A DNA stretch of 64,000 nucleotides. It comes from a bacterium (GTDB taxonomy: Bacteria; Planctomycetota; UBA1135; UBA2386). Of this stretch, positions 16,715-25,410 are shown piece by piece (the first letter of the stretch is position 1; every line of letters begins with the position of its first letter). The DNA is taken from assembly GCA_030432695.1 (NCBI GenBank), contig JAUILN010000018.1, positions 1 through 64,000 of the forward strand. The letters are read 5' to 3'. The position numbers and the translations under genes were made by a program. Below the pieces are notes generated by a model that worked only from the letters and a program-made list of their open reading frames with translations, did no database searches and was not told the origin of the DNA.

Positions 16715-17395
16715 ATGCAACAGACAAGAACCAGGGAGAGTGGCTTCACTCTCATCGAGCTCATGGTCGTCGTGGCCATCATCGCGCTGTTCGCGAGCAT
16801 GGCGGTGCCGAACCTGATGTCGAGTCGTGCGACCGCCAACGAGAGCGCGACCGTCGCGACCTTGCGGACCATCTCGTCCGCCGAGTTCCGCTTCAAGGTG
16901 ATGCTCGCGAAGGACCGCACCGCCTCGGCGACCGCCGAGTTCGGCAGTCTTCGTGAGATGGCCGGCGTCGAGCCGATCGCCGGGACCAGCGAGGTCCTCC
17001 GTCCGGCGCTGCTGTCGTCGTCGCTCGGCCAACTCGACGCCAACGGCCGGCTGATGCGGCAGGGCTACTACTACGCGCTGTATCTGCCGGACGCGTCGGG
17101 GCAGGGCGTGATCGCGACCGCTGCGAACATGCCGACGATCGATCCGCGGATGGCGCAGTCGGCCTACTCGTTGGTGGCCTGGCCGTCGGCCAACGGCAAC
17201 AGCGGGCGCGCGGCGTTCTTCGTCAACCAGCGCGGCGACATCCTGAAGACCACCACTTCGAACTACTCCGGCGCGGGCTCGGTGCCGCAGCCTGGGTGCG
17301 CGCTGGTCGGCGTGCCGCCCACGCACATCGTCGGTGGTTCGCTGGCCTCCGGCGCGGCCGGTGCCGACGGCAACCTGTGGGTGCCGGCGCAGTAG
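16715..17395 (+). CDS. Type IV pilin-like (prepilin) protein, copy 2
   Basis: A 226-residue paralogue of the preceding gene. Leader MQQTRTRESG, then FTLIELMVVVAIIALFASMAVPNLM with the conserved Gly-Phe cleavage site and Glu5. Shared downstream blocks are TLRTISSAEFRFK, GYYYALYLPDASG, AYSLVAWPSANG, GRAAFFVNQRGDILK and the final GADGNLWVPAQ (GADGNVWLPAK in copy 1). The GYYY/VAWP/FFVNQ blocks faintly recall DUF2950, which I mention only as a possible relation. The copies are 203 bp apart. Conserved blocks lie in the helix and core; differences concentrate in the middle, as expected for surface-exposed subunits. Confidence 0.88.
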   Translation: MQQTRTRESGFTLIELMVVVAIIALFASMAVPNLMSSRATANESATVATLRTISSAEFRFKVMLAKDRTASATAEFGSLREMAGVEPIAGTSEVLRPALLSSSLGQLDANGRLMRQGYYYALYLPDASGQGVIATAANMPTIDPRMAQSAYSLVAWPSANGNSGRAAFFVNQRGDILKTTTSNYSGAGSVPQPGCALVGVPPTHIVGGSLASGAAGADGNLWVPAQ

Positions 17396-17416
17396 GCACT
17401 CTACAGAGGCGGGCTG

Positions 17417-18151
17417 CTACAGTCCCAACCGCCGCTGCACCGACGCTCCGCGCAGTTCCTTGCCGGCGTGACGTCCGATCCACGCCGCGTTCGGGTCCTC
17501 GCTCTCGGCCAAGCGGTCGGCGAGCGCGAGCGCCGCCCGGTGCAGCGTCGCATTGCGCTTGCCCACCGCGCGCAGCGCCATGTCGGCGGCCTTCTTGACC
17601 ATCTCGCGCGGGTCGTCCGCCGCGGCGTTGATCCAGCGCAGGGCCTCGACGAAGGCCGAGTCGGTGGCGATCTTGTCGTGGACCGTGAGCGCCCACACCA
17701 GTGCCAGGCCGGCCCGGCGCACGTACTCCTGCGGTTCGCTACACCACTCTTCGGCTTTGGCCCAGGCGTGCGGCGTGCGGTCGAACAGGTGGAAGCACAG
17801 CGTGTCGACGACCGCCCAGTTGTCGAACTCGCGGGCCCAGGTGTCCATCTGCGCCGGCGTGACCGCGTCGGCCTCCTCGACGAAGGCCGCGAGCAGTCGC
17901 GCCTCGTGGATCCGCGTGACCCACAGCCCGCAGGCGAGCCCATGGTCCCTGCCGATCTCGTCGGCCAGCGCCTGGATCTCGCGCATCGGCACGCCGAGCG
18001 CGCGGGCGTCGGGGATGCCGTAGTTGGCGAGCTTGCCGCGCTCTTCCTCGCTGCCGCGCGCACGCAGTGCGGTCAGCACCTCGGGCAGACTCGGCCCCTC
18101 GGCGGAGTCGGGGTCGACCCGGAACACCGGCTTGCGTTTGGAGATTCCCAT
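17417..18151 (-). CDS. DNA alkylation repair protein, AlkD-like HEAT-repeat family
   Basis: A 244-residue all-helical protein. LRARGSEEERGKLANYGIPDARALGVPMREIQALADEIG (read in parts) near the N-terminus and WAREFDNWAVVDTLCFHLF near residue 105 match AlkC/AlkD-like HEAT-repeat DNA glycosylases; the W...FDNWAVVD/C block is the family hallmark. The next helices, RRAGLALVWALTVHDK and DDPREMVKKAADMALRAVGK, also match. By family it would excise N3/N7-alkylated purines, but many members have uncharacterised function. ATG 18151 is 2 bp after the aroC stop, so it is probably the last gene of the aroAK-aroC operon. Confidence 0.78.
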   Translation of the reverse strand: MGISKRKPVFRVDPDSAEGPSLPEVLTALRARGSEEERGKLANYGIPDARALGVPMREIQALADEIGRDHGLACGLWVTRIHEARLLAAFVEEADAVTPAQMDTWAREFDNWAVVDTLCFHLFDRTPHAWAKAEEWCSEPQEYVRRAGLALVWALTVHDKIATDSAFVEALRWINAAADDPREMVKKAADMALRAVGKRNATLHRAALALADRLAESEDPNAAWIGRHAGKELRGASVQRRLGL

Positions 18152-18153
18152 CG

Positions 18154-19164
18154 TCAGTCCTGCGAACCCGCCGCTGCGCCGCGTGCCCGGGCCTCCAACC
18201 AGCAGTCGGCCAGCGTGATCCGGACCATCGCCTCGAGGACCGGGACCACGCGCGGCACGATGCACGGATCGTGGCGGCCCTGCTTTGCGACCTCGCCGAC
18301 CGAGGTGGTGGGCTTGATCGTCGCGCAGAGCCGCAGGTCCTCGCCGGTCGACACGCCGCCGAGCATCCCGCCGAAGTGGCGGCGGTCGGCGACGTACTCG
18401 AGGCCGCGCATCGTCGCCGTCTCGAAGCCGGCACCGTAGCTGAAGCCGGTGACCGCGCCGATCGACATCACCGCCGACGCCAGCCGTGCCTTGAGCTTGC
18501 CGAACACCGGCTCGCCGAGGTGGGGTGGCGTGCCCGCGACGCGGATCTCGACCAACCCGCCGGTCGAGTCGAAGGCGCTCTTCAGTTCCAGCACGTAGGC
18601 CTCCATGGCCTTCGCGACCTCGGGGTCGGCGCAGCGCACGGGGTTCTGGTCGATCGTCTCCGGCTCGTAGCGCACCGCGCGGTGCGGGCCGATCTGCAGC
18701 GCGTGGGCGGTGACCGTCACCTCGGGCGGCAGGACCTTGGCGGCGACCACGCCGGCGATCACCCGCGCCACGGTCTCGCGCCCCGAGGAACGCCCGCCAC
18801 CGCGGTGGTCGCGGTGCCCGTACTTGCCGGCGTAGGTCTCGTCGGCGTGGCCCGGCCGGAAGTGGCTGCGCAGCGCCTCGTAGTCCTTCGAGCGCTGGTT
18901 CTGGTTACGGACCAGCACGGTGATCGGCATGCCGGTGGTGCGGCCTTCGAACACCCCGGAGACGATCTCCGGCGCGTCGGCCTCGGCGCGCGCGGTGGTG
19001 ACCGCGCTCTGTCCCGGCCGCCGCCGCGCCAGCTCGGCCAGCAGGTCGTCCTCGCCCAGCGGGATCCCGGCCGGGCAGCCGTCGATCACCACGCCGAGCG
19101 CCACGCCGTGGGACTCGCCGAAGGTGGTGACAGCGAACAGCTCGCCGAAGGTGTTGGACGGCAT
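18154..19164 (-). CDS. aroC: Chorismate synthase
   Basis: A 336-residue enzyme, the final step of the shikimate pathway, converting EPSP to chorismate using reduced FMN. Signatures include GESHGVALGVVIDGCPAGIP, RRRPGQSAVTTARAE, GVFEGRTTGMPITVLVRN, RPGHADETYAGKYGHRDHRGGGRSSGRET (read in two parts; the RSSARET-type FMN-binding motif is here RSSGRET) and GGMLGGVSTGEDL. Length is close to that of E. coli AroC. ATG 19164 fits MPSNTFGELFAVTTFGESHG. The upstream aroA-aroK fusion stops 50 bp earlier, and the AlkD-like gene follows after 2 bp. Confidence 0.95.
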   Translation of the reverse strand: MPSNTFGELFAVTTFGESHGVALGVVIDGCPAGIPLGEDDLLAELARRRPGQSAVTTARAEADAPEIVSGVFEGRTTGMPITVLVRNQNQRSKDYEALRSHFRPGHADETYAGKYGHRDHRGGGRSSGRETVARVIAGVVAAKVLPPEVTVTAHALQIGPHRAVRYEPETIDQNPVRCADPEVAKAMEAYVLELKSAFDSTGGLVEIRVAGTPPHLGEPVFGKLKARLASAVMSIGAVTGFSYGAGFETATMRGLEYVADRRHFGGMLGGVSTGEDLRLCATIKPTTSVGEVAKQGRHDPCIVPRVVPVLEAMVRITLADCWLEARARGAAAGSQD

Positions 19165-19214
19165 CGGAACGATGGTAGCAGGTGGCTGATCGGGGACTCC
19201 GCTCGCCGAGCGGC

Positions 19215-20972
19215 TCAACACCGCGTCGACGGCATCGCCAGCTCGGCGCGCAGCTTCTTCAGGCGCACGCGGAGGTCGCCGCCGGGCGGCACGATCAGGT
19301 CGGCAGCCGCGCGCCACACCGGCTCGCGTCGGGCGAGCACCTCGCGCACCTCTTCCTCGATCGACTTGCCGGTCAGCGACGGACGCTTGCGACGGGTGAG
19401 CCGGGGCAGCAGGGCTTCGACGTCCTCCTGCAGCCAGACCAGCAGCGCCTGCTCCCGAAGTCGCTCGACGGTCGCCGGGGTCTCCAGCGCGCCGCCGCCG
19501 AGTGCGACCAGGTTGCCGGGTCGGAGCGCGTCGGCGACCACCTCGGCCTCGCGGGCGCGGAAGGTCTCCCAACCGTAGGCGTCGACGAAGATGTCGATCG
19601 GGCCGTGGCGCTCTTCGAACTCCTTGTCGGTGTCGACTACTGCGAGTCCGAGCTTCGGGCCGAGCCGGCGTGCGAGCGTCGACTTGCCCACTCCGCGCAT
19701 CCCGCAGATCGCGATGCATCGCGGGCTTCGGCGCACCGTTTCCAGGTCGTCGAAGAACCCCGGGTAGCTCTTCGCCGCGCAGCCGGGGTGGTCGATGCCC
19801 GCGCCGACGCCGGCCGCGCCGAGGATCGCGAAGGCCATCGCCATGCGGTGGTCGGCCCAGGTGGGCGGCGCCGCGCGGCGCAGCTGTTCGAGGCGTCCGC
19901 CGAGGCCTTCGACCAGGATCCCGTCGTCCTCCTCCTCGGCGGGGCAGCCGAAGGCCCGCAGGGCCTCGACTGTCACGGCCAGCCGGTCGCACTCCTTGTA
20001 GCGCAGGTTCGCGGCGCCGATGAAGCGGGTCGGTGCGTCGCGGAACAGCGCGCGGACCGCGAGGTTCATCAGTTGGTCGGGCACCTTGGTCACGTCGAGG
20101 CGGACCGCTCCCGGGCGGTCGAGGGCATCGAGGTAGCGCGGCAGCAGTCGGTCGCCCTGGGCGCTGTCGGCGTGCAGGTTGGTGGCCTGGAAGCGGCCGC
20201 GGAGCAGGCGCTCGAGGACCAGCCAGGGTCCGGCCGAACTCCAGTCGCCTTCCACCTCGAAACGGCCCGGTGCGCGCGCCGGACCCGCAGGCACCGCGAT
20301 CAGTCGGTCGTCCCAGGTCGCGTCGATCCCGAACTCGGCCAGGGTCCGCAGGGTCAGCTCGATGTACGGCCGGGACGTCGGTGGAGTCGGCAGCTCGATC
20401 TCCAGGCCGTGGGGCAGGCTCGGGGCGACCAGCAGCAGGGCCGACAGGAACTGGCTGGAGACCGAGGCCTCCAGGGTGACCCGTCGTGGTCCGTCGGCGG
20501 CACCCAGGGCTCCGCCGACGATCCGCACCGGGGGCCGGCCGCCGCGGTCCTCGGCCTCGACTCCGAGGGCTCGCAGCGCCGTGGTGAGCGGGCCGATCGG
20601 CCGCTCGCGCATGCGCTCGTTGCCGGTGACGATCCACTCACCCGGGGTCCGCGCCGCCAGCGCGCACAGGAAGCGCAGCGTGGTCCCGGCGAGGCTGCAG
20701 TCGAGTTCGGTCGCCGAGCGCGGCGCGCGTTGCGGCACGCCACCGCGGACGTGGACGATCCCGCGGCTGTAGTTGCGCCAGGTGGCGTCGTAGCCGAGCG
20801 TCTGGAGGTTCTGCACCAGCAGGGCCACGTCCTCACAGGGCGTGGCGCCGTGCAGCTCGGTCTCGCCCTCGGCCAGGGCCGCCAGCACCAGGGCGCGGTT
20901 CGCGTGCGACTTGGAGCCTGGCAGCTCCAGTCGGACGTCGAACGGCAGCAGCAGTGGCGCGACTTCGAACAT
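19215..20972 (-). CDS. Bifunctional EPSP synthase / shikimate kinase (AroA-AroK fusion)
   Basis: A 585-residue fusion of two non-consecutive shikimate enzymes. Residues ~1-415 are EPSP synthase (3-phosphoshikimate 1-carboxyvinyltransferase): LPGSKSHANRALVLAALAEG, DCSLAGTTLRFLCALAA, GNERMRERPIGPL, LEASVSSQFLSALLL, ESIGAANLRYKECDR-like FIGAANLRYKECDRL and WADHRMAMAFA. Residues ~415-585 are shikimate kinase: P-loop ICGMRGVGKSTLARRLG near residue 421, VDTDKEFEERHG, VVADALRPGNLVALGGGALE and VWLQEDVEALLPRL, then RRKRPSL. There is no stop or frame change between them. Fungal AROM contains the same two domains among five. ATG 20972 is well placed; it is divergent from the GH31 gene by 132 bp and leads aroC and the AlkD-like gene. 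Confidence 0.93.
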   Translation of the reverse strand: MFEVAPLLLPFDVRLELPGSKSHANRALVLAALAEGETELHGATPCEDVALLVQNLQTLGYDATWRNYSRGIVHVRGGVPQRAPRSATELDCSLAGTTLRFLCALAARTPGEWIVTGNERMRERPIGPLTTALRALGVEAEDRGGRPPVRIVGGALGAADGPRRVTLEASVSSQFLSALLLVAPSLPHGLEIELPTPPTSRPYIELTLRTLAEFGIDATWDDRLIAVPAGPARAPGRFEVEGDWSSAGPWLVLERLLRGRFQATNLHADSAQGDRLLPRYLDALDRPGAVRLDVTKVPDQLMNLAVRALFRDAPTRFIGAANLRYKECDRLAVTVEALRAFGCPAEEEDDGILVEGLGGRLEQLRRAAPPTWADHRMAMAFAILGAAGVGAGIDHPGCAAKSYPGFFDDLETVRRSPRCIAICGMRGVGKSTLARRLGPKLGLAVVDTDKEFEERHGPIDIFVDAYGWETFRAREAEVVADALRPGNLVALGGGALETPATVERLREQALLVWLQEDVEALLPRLTRRKRPSLTGKSIEEEVREVLARREPVWRAAADLIVPPGGDLRVRLKKLRAELAMPSTRC

Positions 20973-21104
20973 GGGGCGGGGGACTGTAGCGAGAGCCGAC
21001 ACCGACTCCGACCCAAAGCCGGACCGGTGGGCGCGACGATTTCCGGGACGACCCGGGTCGTTCCACGAGTGCAACCGTGGCGTTCCGCGCGTAGCGTCCC
21101 GCCC

Positions 21105-23552
21105 ATGACCGATCCAAGGCGGTGGACGGTGGTGGGAGGCCTCGCGAAGGCCCGCCACCACGGTGCGGGATGGGACCTCGACGGCCCCGAGGCGACGGTG
21201 CGGGTCGAGTTCTGCTCGCCGCACGTGGTCCGCGTGCGCTGCGCGCAGCACGGGCATGGCTTCGCACCCGAGGCCGGTTTCGCGACCGCCTCGCGGCGCT
21301 TCGAGGCGCCGCACTGCGAGACCGAGATTCTCGAGGACCGGCTCATCGCCCGCACTCCCGGTCTGGAGGTGGTCGTCGAGCACGATCCGTTCCGGCTGAC
21401 GGTGAAGGACGCCGAGGGCCGCGACCTGATCGCCGACGACGGCAGCCGCGGCACCGTGCTCTACGCCGGTCGCATGCAGTGCTCGATGCACCTCTGGGTC
21501 GGCGAGCGGGTCTACGGCTTCGGCGAACGCAACGGGCCGATGGACCACCGCGGGCCGCGCTTCCAGGGCCGCAGCCTGGTGTGCTGGAACGTCGACAACT
21601 ACGGGCACGACCAGGGCCTCGATCCCCTGTACGCCTCGGTGCCGTTCCTGCTGTTCCTCCGCGAAGGGCGCTGCCACGGTCTGTTCGTCGACGAACCCGG
21701 ACGGCTGGTCGCCGACGTGGGCCGCAGCGACACCGACGTGGTCAGTCTGCGCAGTCCGCACGGCGTGATCGATCGCTACGTCATCTCCGGGCCGACTCCT
21801 CGCGACGTGCTGGCTCGCTACACGGCTCTGACCGGCCGGCCGACCCTGCCGCCACGCTGGGCACTCGGCTTCCACCAGTGTCGCTACAGCTACGAGACCG
21901 CCGCCGACCTGCGCTGGATCGCGCAGACCTTCCGTCGCTACGAGATCCCCTGCGACGTGCTGTGGCTCGACATCCACGCGCTCGAGGGCTTCCGCCCGCT
22001 GCGCTGGAACCACCGCGACTTCCCGGAGCCGGCGAAGTTGTGCGGCGACCTGCGCGAGCAGGGCTTCCAGTTGATCACCATCGTCGATCCCCACCTCGCG
22101 GCGCTCGCTGGCGACCCGACCTTCGAGCAGGGCAAGGCGGAAGGTCACTTCGTGAAGCAGCCGGACGGCGGCATCTACCACGGTCCGGTCTGGCCGTCAC
22201 GCGGCGAGGGTGGACCTTGGAGCGTGTTCCCGGACTTCACCGCCGAGCGCACCCGGCACTGGTGGGGCGAGCAGTACCGCGAGTTCCTCGATTGGGGCCT
22301 CGCCGGTATCTGGAACGACATGAACGAGCCGGCGATCTTCGAGGGGCTCGAGGGCACCTTCCCGCACGACCTGCGGCACAGCGGCGACGTCGGCGACGTG
22401 ACCCACGACCGGGTCCACAACGCCTACGGCATGTTGATGACGCGCGCCACCCACGAGGGCCTGCGGCGGCTGCAGCCCGACAAGCGGCCGTTCGTGCTGA
22501 CGCGATCCTCCTACGCCGGCGGTCAGCGCTACGCGTGGATCTGGACCGGTGACGTGAAGAGCGACTGGGCGGCGTTGCAGCAGACGATCCCCACGCTGCT
22601 CAACCTGTCGGTGTCGGGCTTCGCGTTGTGCGGTGGCGACGTCGGCGGCTTCGTCGGCACACCGAGCGCCGAGCTGTTCACCCGCTGGCTGCAGGCCTGC
22701 GTGCTGGTGCCGTTCTTCCGCGCCCACACCGACGACAAGACCCCCGAGCAGGAGCCGTGGAGCTACGGCTACGAGTGGACGGCGCGCAACAAGCGGGTGA
22801 TCGAGCTGCGCTACGAGCTGCTGCCGCAGGTCGAGCGCGTGGTTCGCGAGGTCTGCGAGACCGGCGTGCCGGCACTGCGGCCGTTGTGGTTCGAGTTCCC
22901 CGGCTTCGGCGAGTGCTGGGGCAACCAGGACCACTACATGTTCGGCAGCGACCTGCTGGTGGCGCCGGTGCTGGTGGAGGGCGCGAAGCAGCGCGGCGTG
23001 CAGTTCCCGCCCGGCAAGTGGTACGAACTGGAGAGCGGCGAGGAGTATCAGGGACCGGGTGGCACCGCGCTCGACGTCGATCTGGACACCCTCCCGATCT
23101 TCGCCCGCGAGGGTGCGATCGTATTCCGGCAACCGGTCGTGCCGCACACCGGCGTGGTCGACGGCGTGCCGCGGATCTTCGACGTGTTCCCCGCCGAGCG
23201 CTCGAGCGCCGATTGGATCGAGGACGATGGCGTGAGCCTGGACGGCCCGCGCGCGCGTTGCCACCTGCTGCAGGTCCGCACCCCCTCGCACGTCTCGCTG
23301 ACCTTCCAACCGACTCGCGGCGACTGGCGCCCCGCAGCACCCCGCGCGCTGGTGGTCCGCTTCCACGCGATCGGCGAGTTCGGCAAGGTGCGCATCGGCC
23401 GACGCGTCGCGCCGGAACTCGATCCGGAGCCGGCGCTGATCGCCGACCTGCCCGCGGACACGATGGGCTGGTTCATCGACGACCAGGGGCGATTGGTGGT
23501 GATCGTGCCGGAGCGGATCGACTCGTTGCGGGTGACGGTGGATCTGGAGTGA
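21105..23552 (+). CDS. Glycoside hydrolase family 31 alpha-glucosidase-like protein
   Basis: An 815-residue enzyme with no signal peptide (starts MTDPRRWTVVGG), probably cytosolic. The N-terminal beta-sandwich ends with YGFGERNGPMDHRG, followed by the catalytic barrel with PPRWALGFHQCRYSY, IPCDVLWLDIHALEGFRP, the nucleophile block GIWNDMNEPAIFEG (Asp405) and the acid/base region YAWIWTGDVKSDW (Asp483). PFFRAHTDDKTPEQEPW and FMFGSDLLVAPV-like YMFGSDLLVAPVL follow, and a beta-sandwich C-terminus. Family 31 covers alpha-glucosidase, alpha-xylosidase and related activities; the substrate cannot be told. Transcribed divergently from the aro operon; the AAA/TOPRIM pair follows after 67 bp. Confidence 0.93.
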   Translation: MTDPRRWTVVGGLAKARHHGAGWDLDGPEATVRVEFCSPHVVRVRCAQHGHGFAPEAGFATASRRFEAPHCETEILEDRLIARTPGLEVVVEHDPFRLTVKDAEGRDLIADDGSRGTVLYAGRMQCSMHLWVGERVYGFGERNGPMDHRGPRFQGRSLVCWNVDNYGHDQGLDPLYASVPFLLFLREGRCHGLFVDEPGRLVADVGRSDTDVVSLRSPHGVIDRYVISGPTPRDVLARYTALTGRPTLPPRWALGFHQCRYSYETAADLRWIAQTFRRYEIPCDVLWLDIHALEGFRPLRWNHRDFPEPAKLCGDLREQGFQLITIVDPHLAALAGDPTFEQGKAEGHFVKQPDGGIYHGPVWPSRGEGGPWSVFPDFTAERTRHWWGEQYREFLDWGLAGIWNDMNEPAIFEGLEGTFPHDLRHSGDVGDVTHDRVHNAYGMLMTRATHEGLRRLQPDKRPFVLTRSSYAGGQRYAWIWTGDVKSDWAALQQTIPTLLNLSVSGFALCGGDVGGFVGTPSAELFTRWLQACVLVPFFRAHTDDKTPEQEPWSYGYEWTARNKRVIELRYELLPQVERVVREVCETGVPALRPLWFEFPGFGECWGNQDHYMFGSDLLVAPVLVEGAKQRGVQFPPGKWYELESGEEYQGPGGTALDVDLDTLPIFAREGAIVFRQPVVPHTGVVDGVPRIFDVFPAERSSADWIEDDGVSLDGPRARCHLLQVRTPSHVSLTFQPTRGDWRPAAPRALVVRFHAIGEFGKVRIGRRVAPELDPEPALIADLPADTMGWFIDDQGRLVVIVPERIDSLRVTVDLE

Positions 23553-23619
23553 GGGGAAGGGCCCGCGTTGCCTCTCCTCCGATCGCAGCTAACCTGGATG
23601 CCGCCGCTCCACCCGTCCG

Positions 23620-24807
23620 ATGACCCAGTTCCTGCGCCGCGTCCGACTCCGCAACTGGAAGAGCATCGCCGATTGCGATGTCTCGCTGGGTCCGGTCAAC
23701 TTCCTCGTGGGGCCCAACGGATCCGGGAAGAGCAACTTCCTCGATGCGTTACGCTTCGTTTCGGACGCCCTTTCGAGGTCGCTCGACCAGGCGCTTCGAG
23801 AACGTGGTGGAGTCAACAGCGTGCGCCGGCGGTCGGGTGGCCATCCGACCCATCCGACGATCAGTCTCGATTTCGAACTGCAGGGGCGGCGTGGCCACTA
23901 CGCGTTCGAGATCGCCGCTTCCGCCGAGGGCGGATTCCGCGTGAAGCGAGAGCGGTGTGTCTGGGAGAGGCCGGACTTCGTGCGGGTGCACTATGACTTC
24001 CGCGACGGAGTCGTCGAGGACTACTCGCCCGGTCGGCCGCCGGCCGCCGAGCCCGATCGTCTGCTCCTCGTACATGCCTCGGGCGACCCGGCGTTCCGTC
24101 CGATCTATGACGCATTGTCGCGGATGGGCTTCTACAGCCTCGATCCTCAGGCCATGCGCATGCCACAGCCACCGGAAGCTGGAGACATCCTCGCGCGAGA
24201 CGGCGCGAATGCTGCCAGTGTCCTCGATCACCTGCAGAAGTCTGCCCCGGGAGCCCGTGATGCGATCGTGGAGTTCCTGGCAGCGGTGGTGCCTGGGATC
24301 GAGGATGTGCGGCGGATCCCCGTCGCGCAGTTGGAGACCCTGGAGTTCCATCAGGACGTCGGGACCAAGCGGCCCCACAAGTTCCTGGCCTCGCAGATGT
24401 CCGATGGGACGGTCCGCGCGCTGGGGATTCTCATCGCCCTTCTGCAGGTGCTGAGGCCGGGCCTTTCCATGCCGGTCGTGGCGATCGAAGAGCCTGAGAT
24501 CGCGCTGCACCCCGCGGCGACCGAAGTTCTGGTCGATGCTCTGCTGCAAGCCAGCCGGTCGACTCAGCTACTCGTGACCAGCCATTCAACGGACCTTCTC
24601 GACCATGCCGCCATCGATGCGGATTCCTTGTTGGCGGTCGTTGCGGTCGACAACGCGACGCGTATCGGTCGTCTCGAAGAGTCCGCGCGCGAGGCGTTGC
24701 GCAGCCAACTCTACTCCGCGGGCGAGCTCCTGCAGATGGACCAGCTACAGCCGGCCCACGTGGAGGGGGGGCCACGGCAGGGTGACCTGTTCGCGGTCGA
24801 CGGATGA
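23620..24807 (+). CDS. AAA ATPase (RecF/SMC-like, AAA_21 type)
   Basis: A 395-residue ABC-type ATPase with a RecF-like head. It starts FLRRVRLRNWKSIADCDVSLG, has Walker A GPNGSGKS (31-38), a short insertion in place of long coiled coils, and SQMSDGTVRALGILIALLQ as ABC signature (MSDGT). Walker B is VVAIEEPEIALHP (from about 288), followed by D-loop/H-loop LLVTSHSTDLLDH. It overlaps the next gene by 4 bp (ATGA), a TOPRIM-like nuclease-type protein. The pair is laid out like OLD or PARIS-type anti-phage systems (ATPase plus TOPRIM), and I suggest defence by analogy only. No transposase or phage genes are nearby; codon use looks like its neighbours. Confidence 0.83.
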   Translation: MTQFLRRVRLRNWKSIADCDVSLGPVNFLVGPNGSGKSNFLDALRFVSDALSRSLDQALRERGGVNSVRRRSGGHPTHPTISLDFELQGRRGHYAFEIAASAEGGFRVKRERCVWERPDFVRVHYDFRDGVVEDYSPGRPPAAEPDRLLLVHASGDPAFRPIYDALSRMGFYSLDPQAMRMPQPPEAGDILARDGANAASVLDHLQKSAPGARDAIVEFLAAVVPGIEDVRRIPVAQLETLEFHQDVGTKRPHKFLASQMSDGTVRALGILIALLQVLRPGLSMPVVAIEEPEIALHPAATEVLVDALLQASRSTQLLVTSHSTDLLDHAAIDADSLLAVVAVDNATRIGRLEESAREALRSQLYSAGELLQMDQLQPAHVEGGPRQGDLFAVDG

Positions 24808-25391
24808 TCATCCAACCCATCGTGGAGGGTCACGGCGAGGTCCCGGCGGTGCCGGTTCTCCTTCGTCGGATCGGCGCTTCTTTGGAGCTCGACATCCAGG
24901 TCTTGCCTCCAATTCGTCAGAAGCGGAACCGGATCGTCAAGGACGGTGAGCTGGAGCGGGTCGTGGAACTGGCGGCTCGGAAGTGTCCGTCCGAGTCGCT
25001 CATCCTCATCTTGCTCGATGCCGACGAGGACTGTCCTGCGACGCTGGGGCCCGCACTGCTCGAGAGAGCCAGCGCGGCTCGCCCCGATCGCACCGTGACA
25101 GTCGTGCTCGCGAACCGGGAGTTCGAGTCGTGGTTTCTGGGGGGAGTCGAAGGCCTGTCCGGACGCCGTGGTCTCGACGCCGACCTGGCTACGCCAGGAG
25201 ATCCGGAGTCGGTCAGCGATGCCAAAGCGTGGCTGGCCGAGCGCATGAATCGCGGGCGCGGACCCGGATACAGCCCGACCATCCATCAGGCAGCGTTCGC
25301 AGCGACGTTCGACATGACGGCGGCGCGCACCCGCTGTCCTTCCTTCGACAAGTTCCTGCGGGAGATCGAGAAGTCGGCCTCCAGGACCTGA
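24804..25391 (+). CDS. DUF4276-like TOPRIM-fold protein
   Basis: A 195-residue protein with a TOPRIM-like metal site: IVEGHGEVPAVPVLLRRI with Glu8 in the first strand, then SLILILLDADEDCPA with Asp72-x-Asp74-x-Asp76. ANREFESWFLGGVEGL is the family block usually seen in DUF4276 (NxxFExWFL). SPTIHQAAFAATFDMTAARTRCPSFDKF is the characteristic C-terminal piece with the Y/S-x-K-x...K-like region. It is translationally coupled to the AAA ATPase (ATGA overlap), like partner nucleases in ATPase-TOPRIM defence pairs. Family members are often annotated as hypothetical. Activity is inference from the residues; it converges with the fasciclin gene 20 bp downstream. Confidence 0.78.
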   Translation: MIIQPIVEGHGEVPAVPVLLRRIGASLELDIQVLPPIRQKRNRIVKDGELERVVELAARKCPSESLILILLDADEDCPATLGPALLERASAARPDRTVTVVLANREFESWFLGGVEGLSGRRGLDADLATPGDPESVSDAKAWLAERMNRGRGPGYSPTIHQAAFAATFDMTAARTRCPSFDKFLREIEKSASRT

Positions 25392-25410
25392 TCGACACTC
25401 GGCTGGCGAC

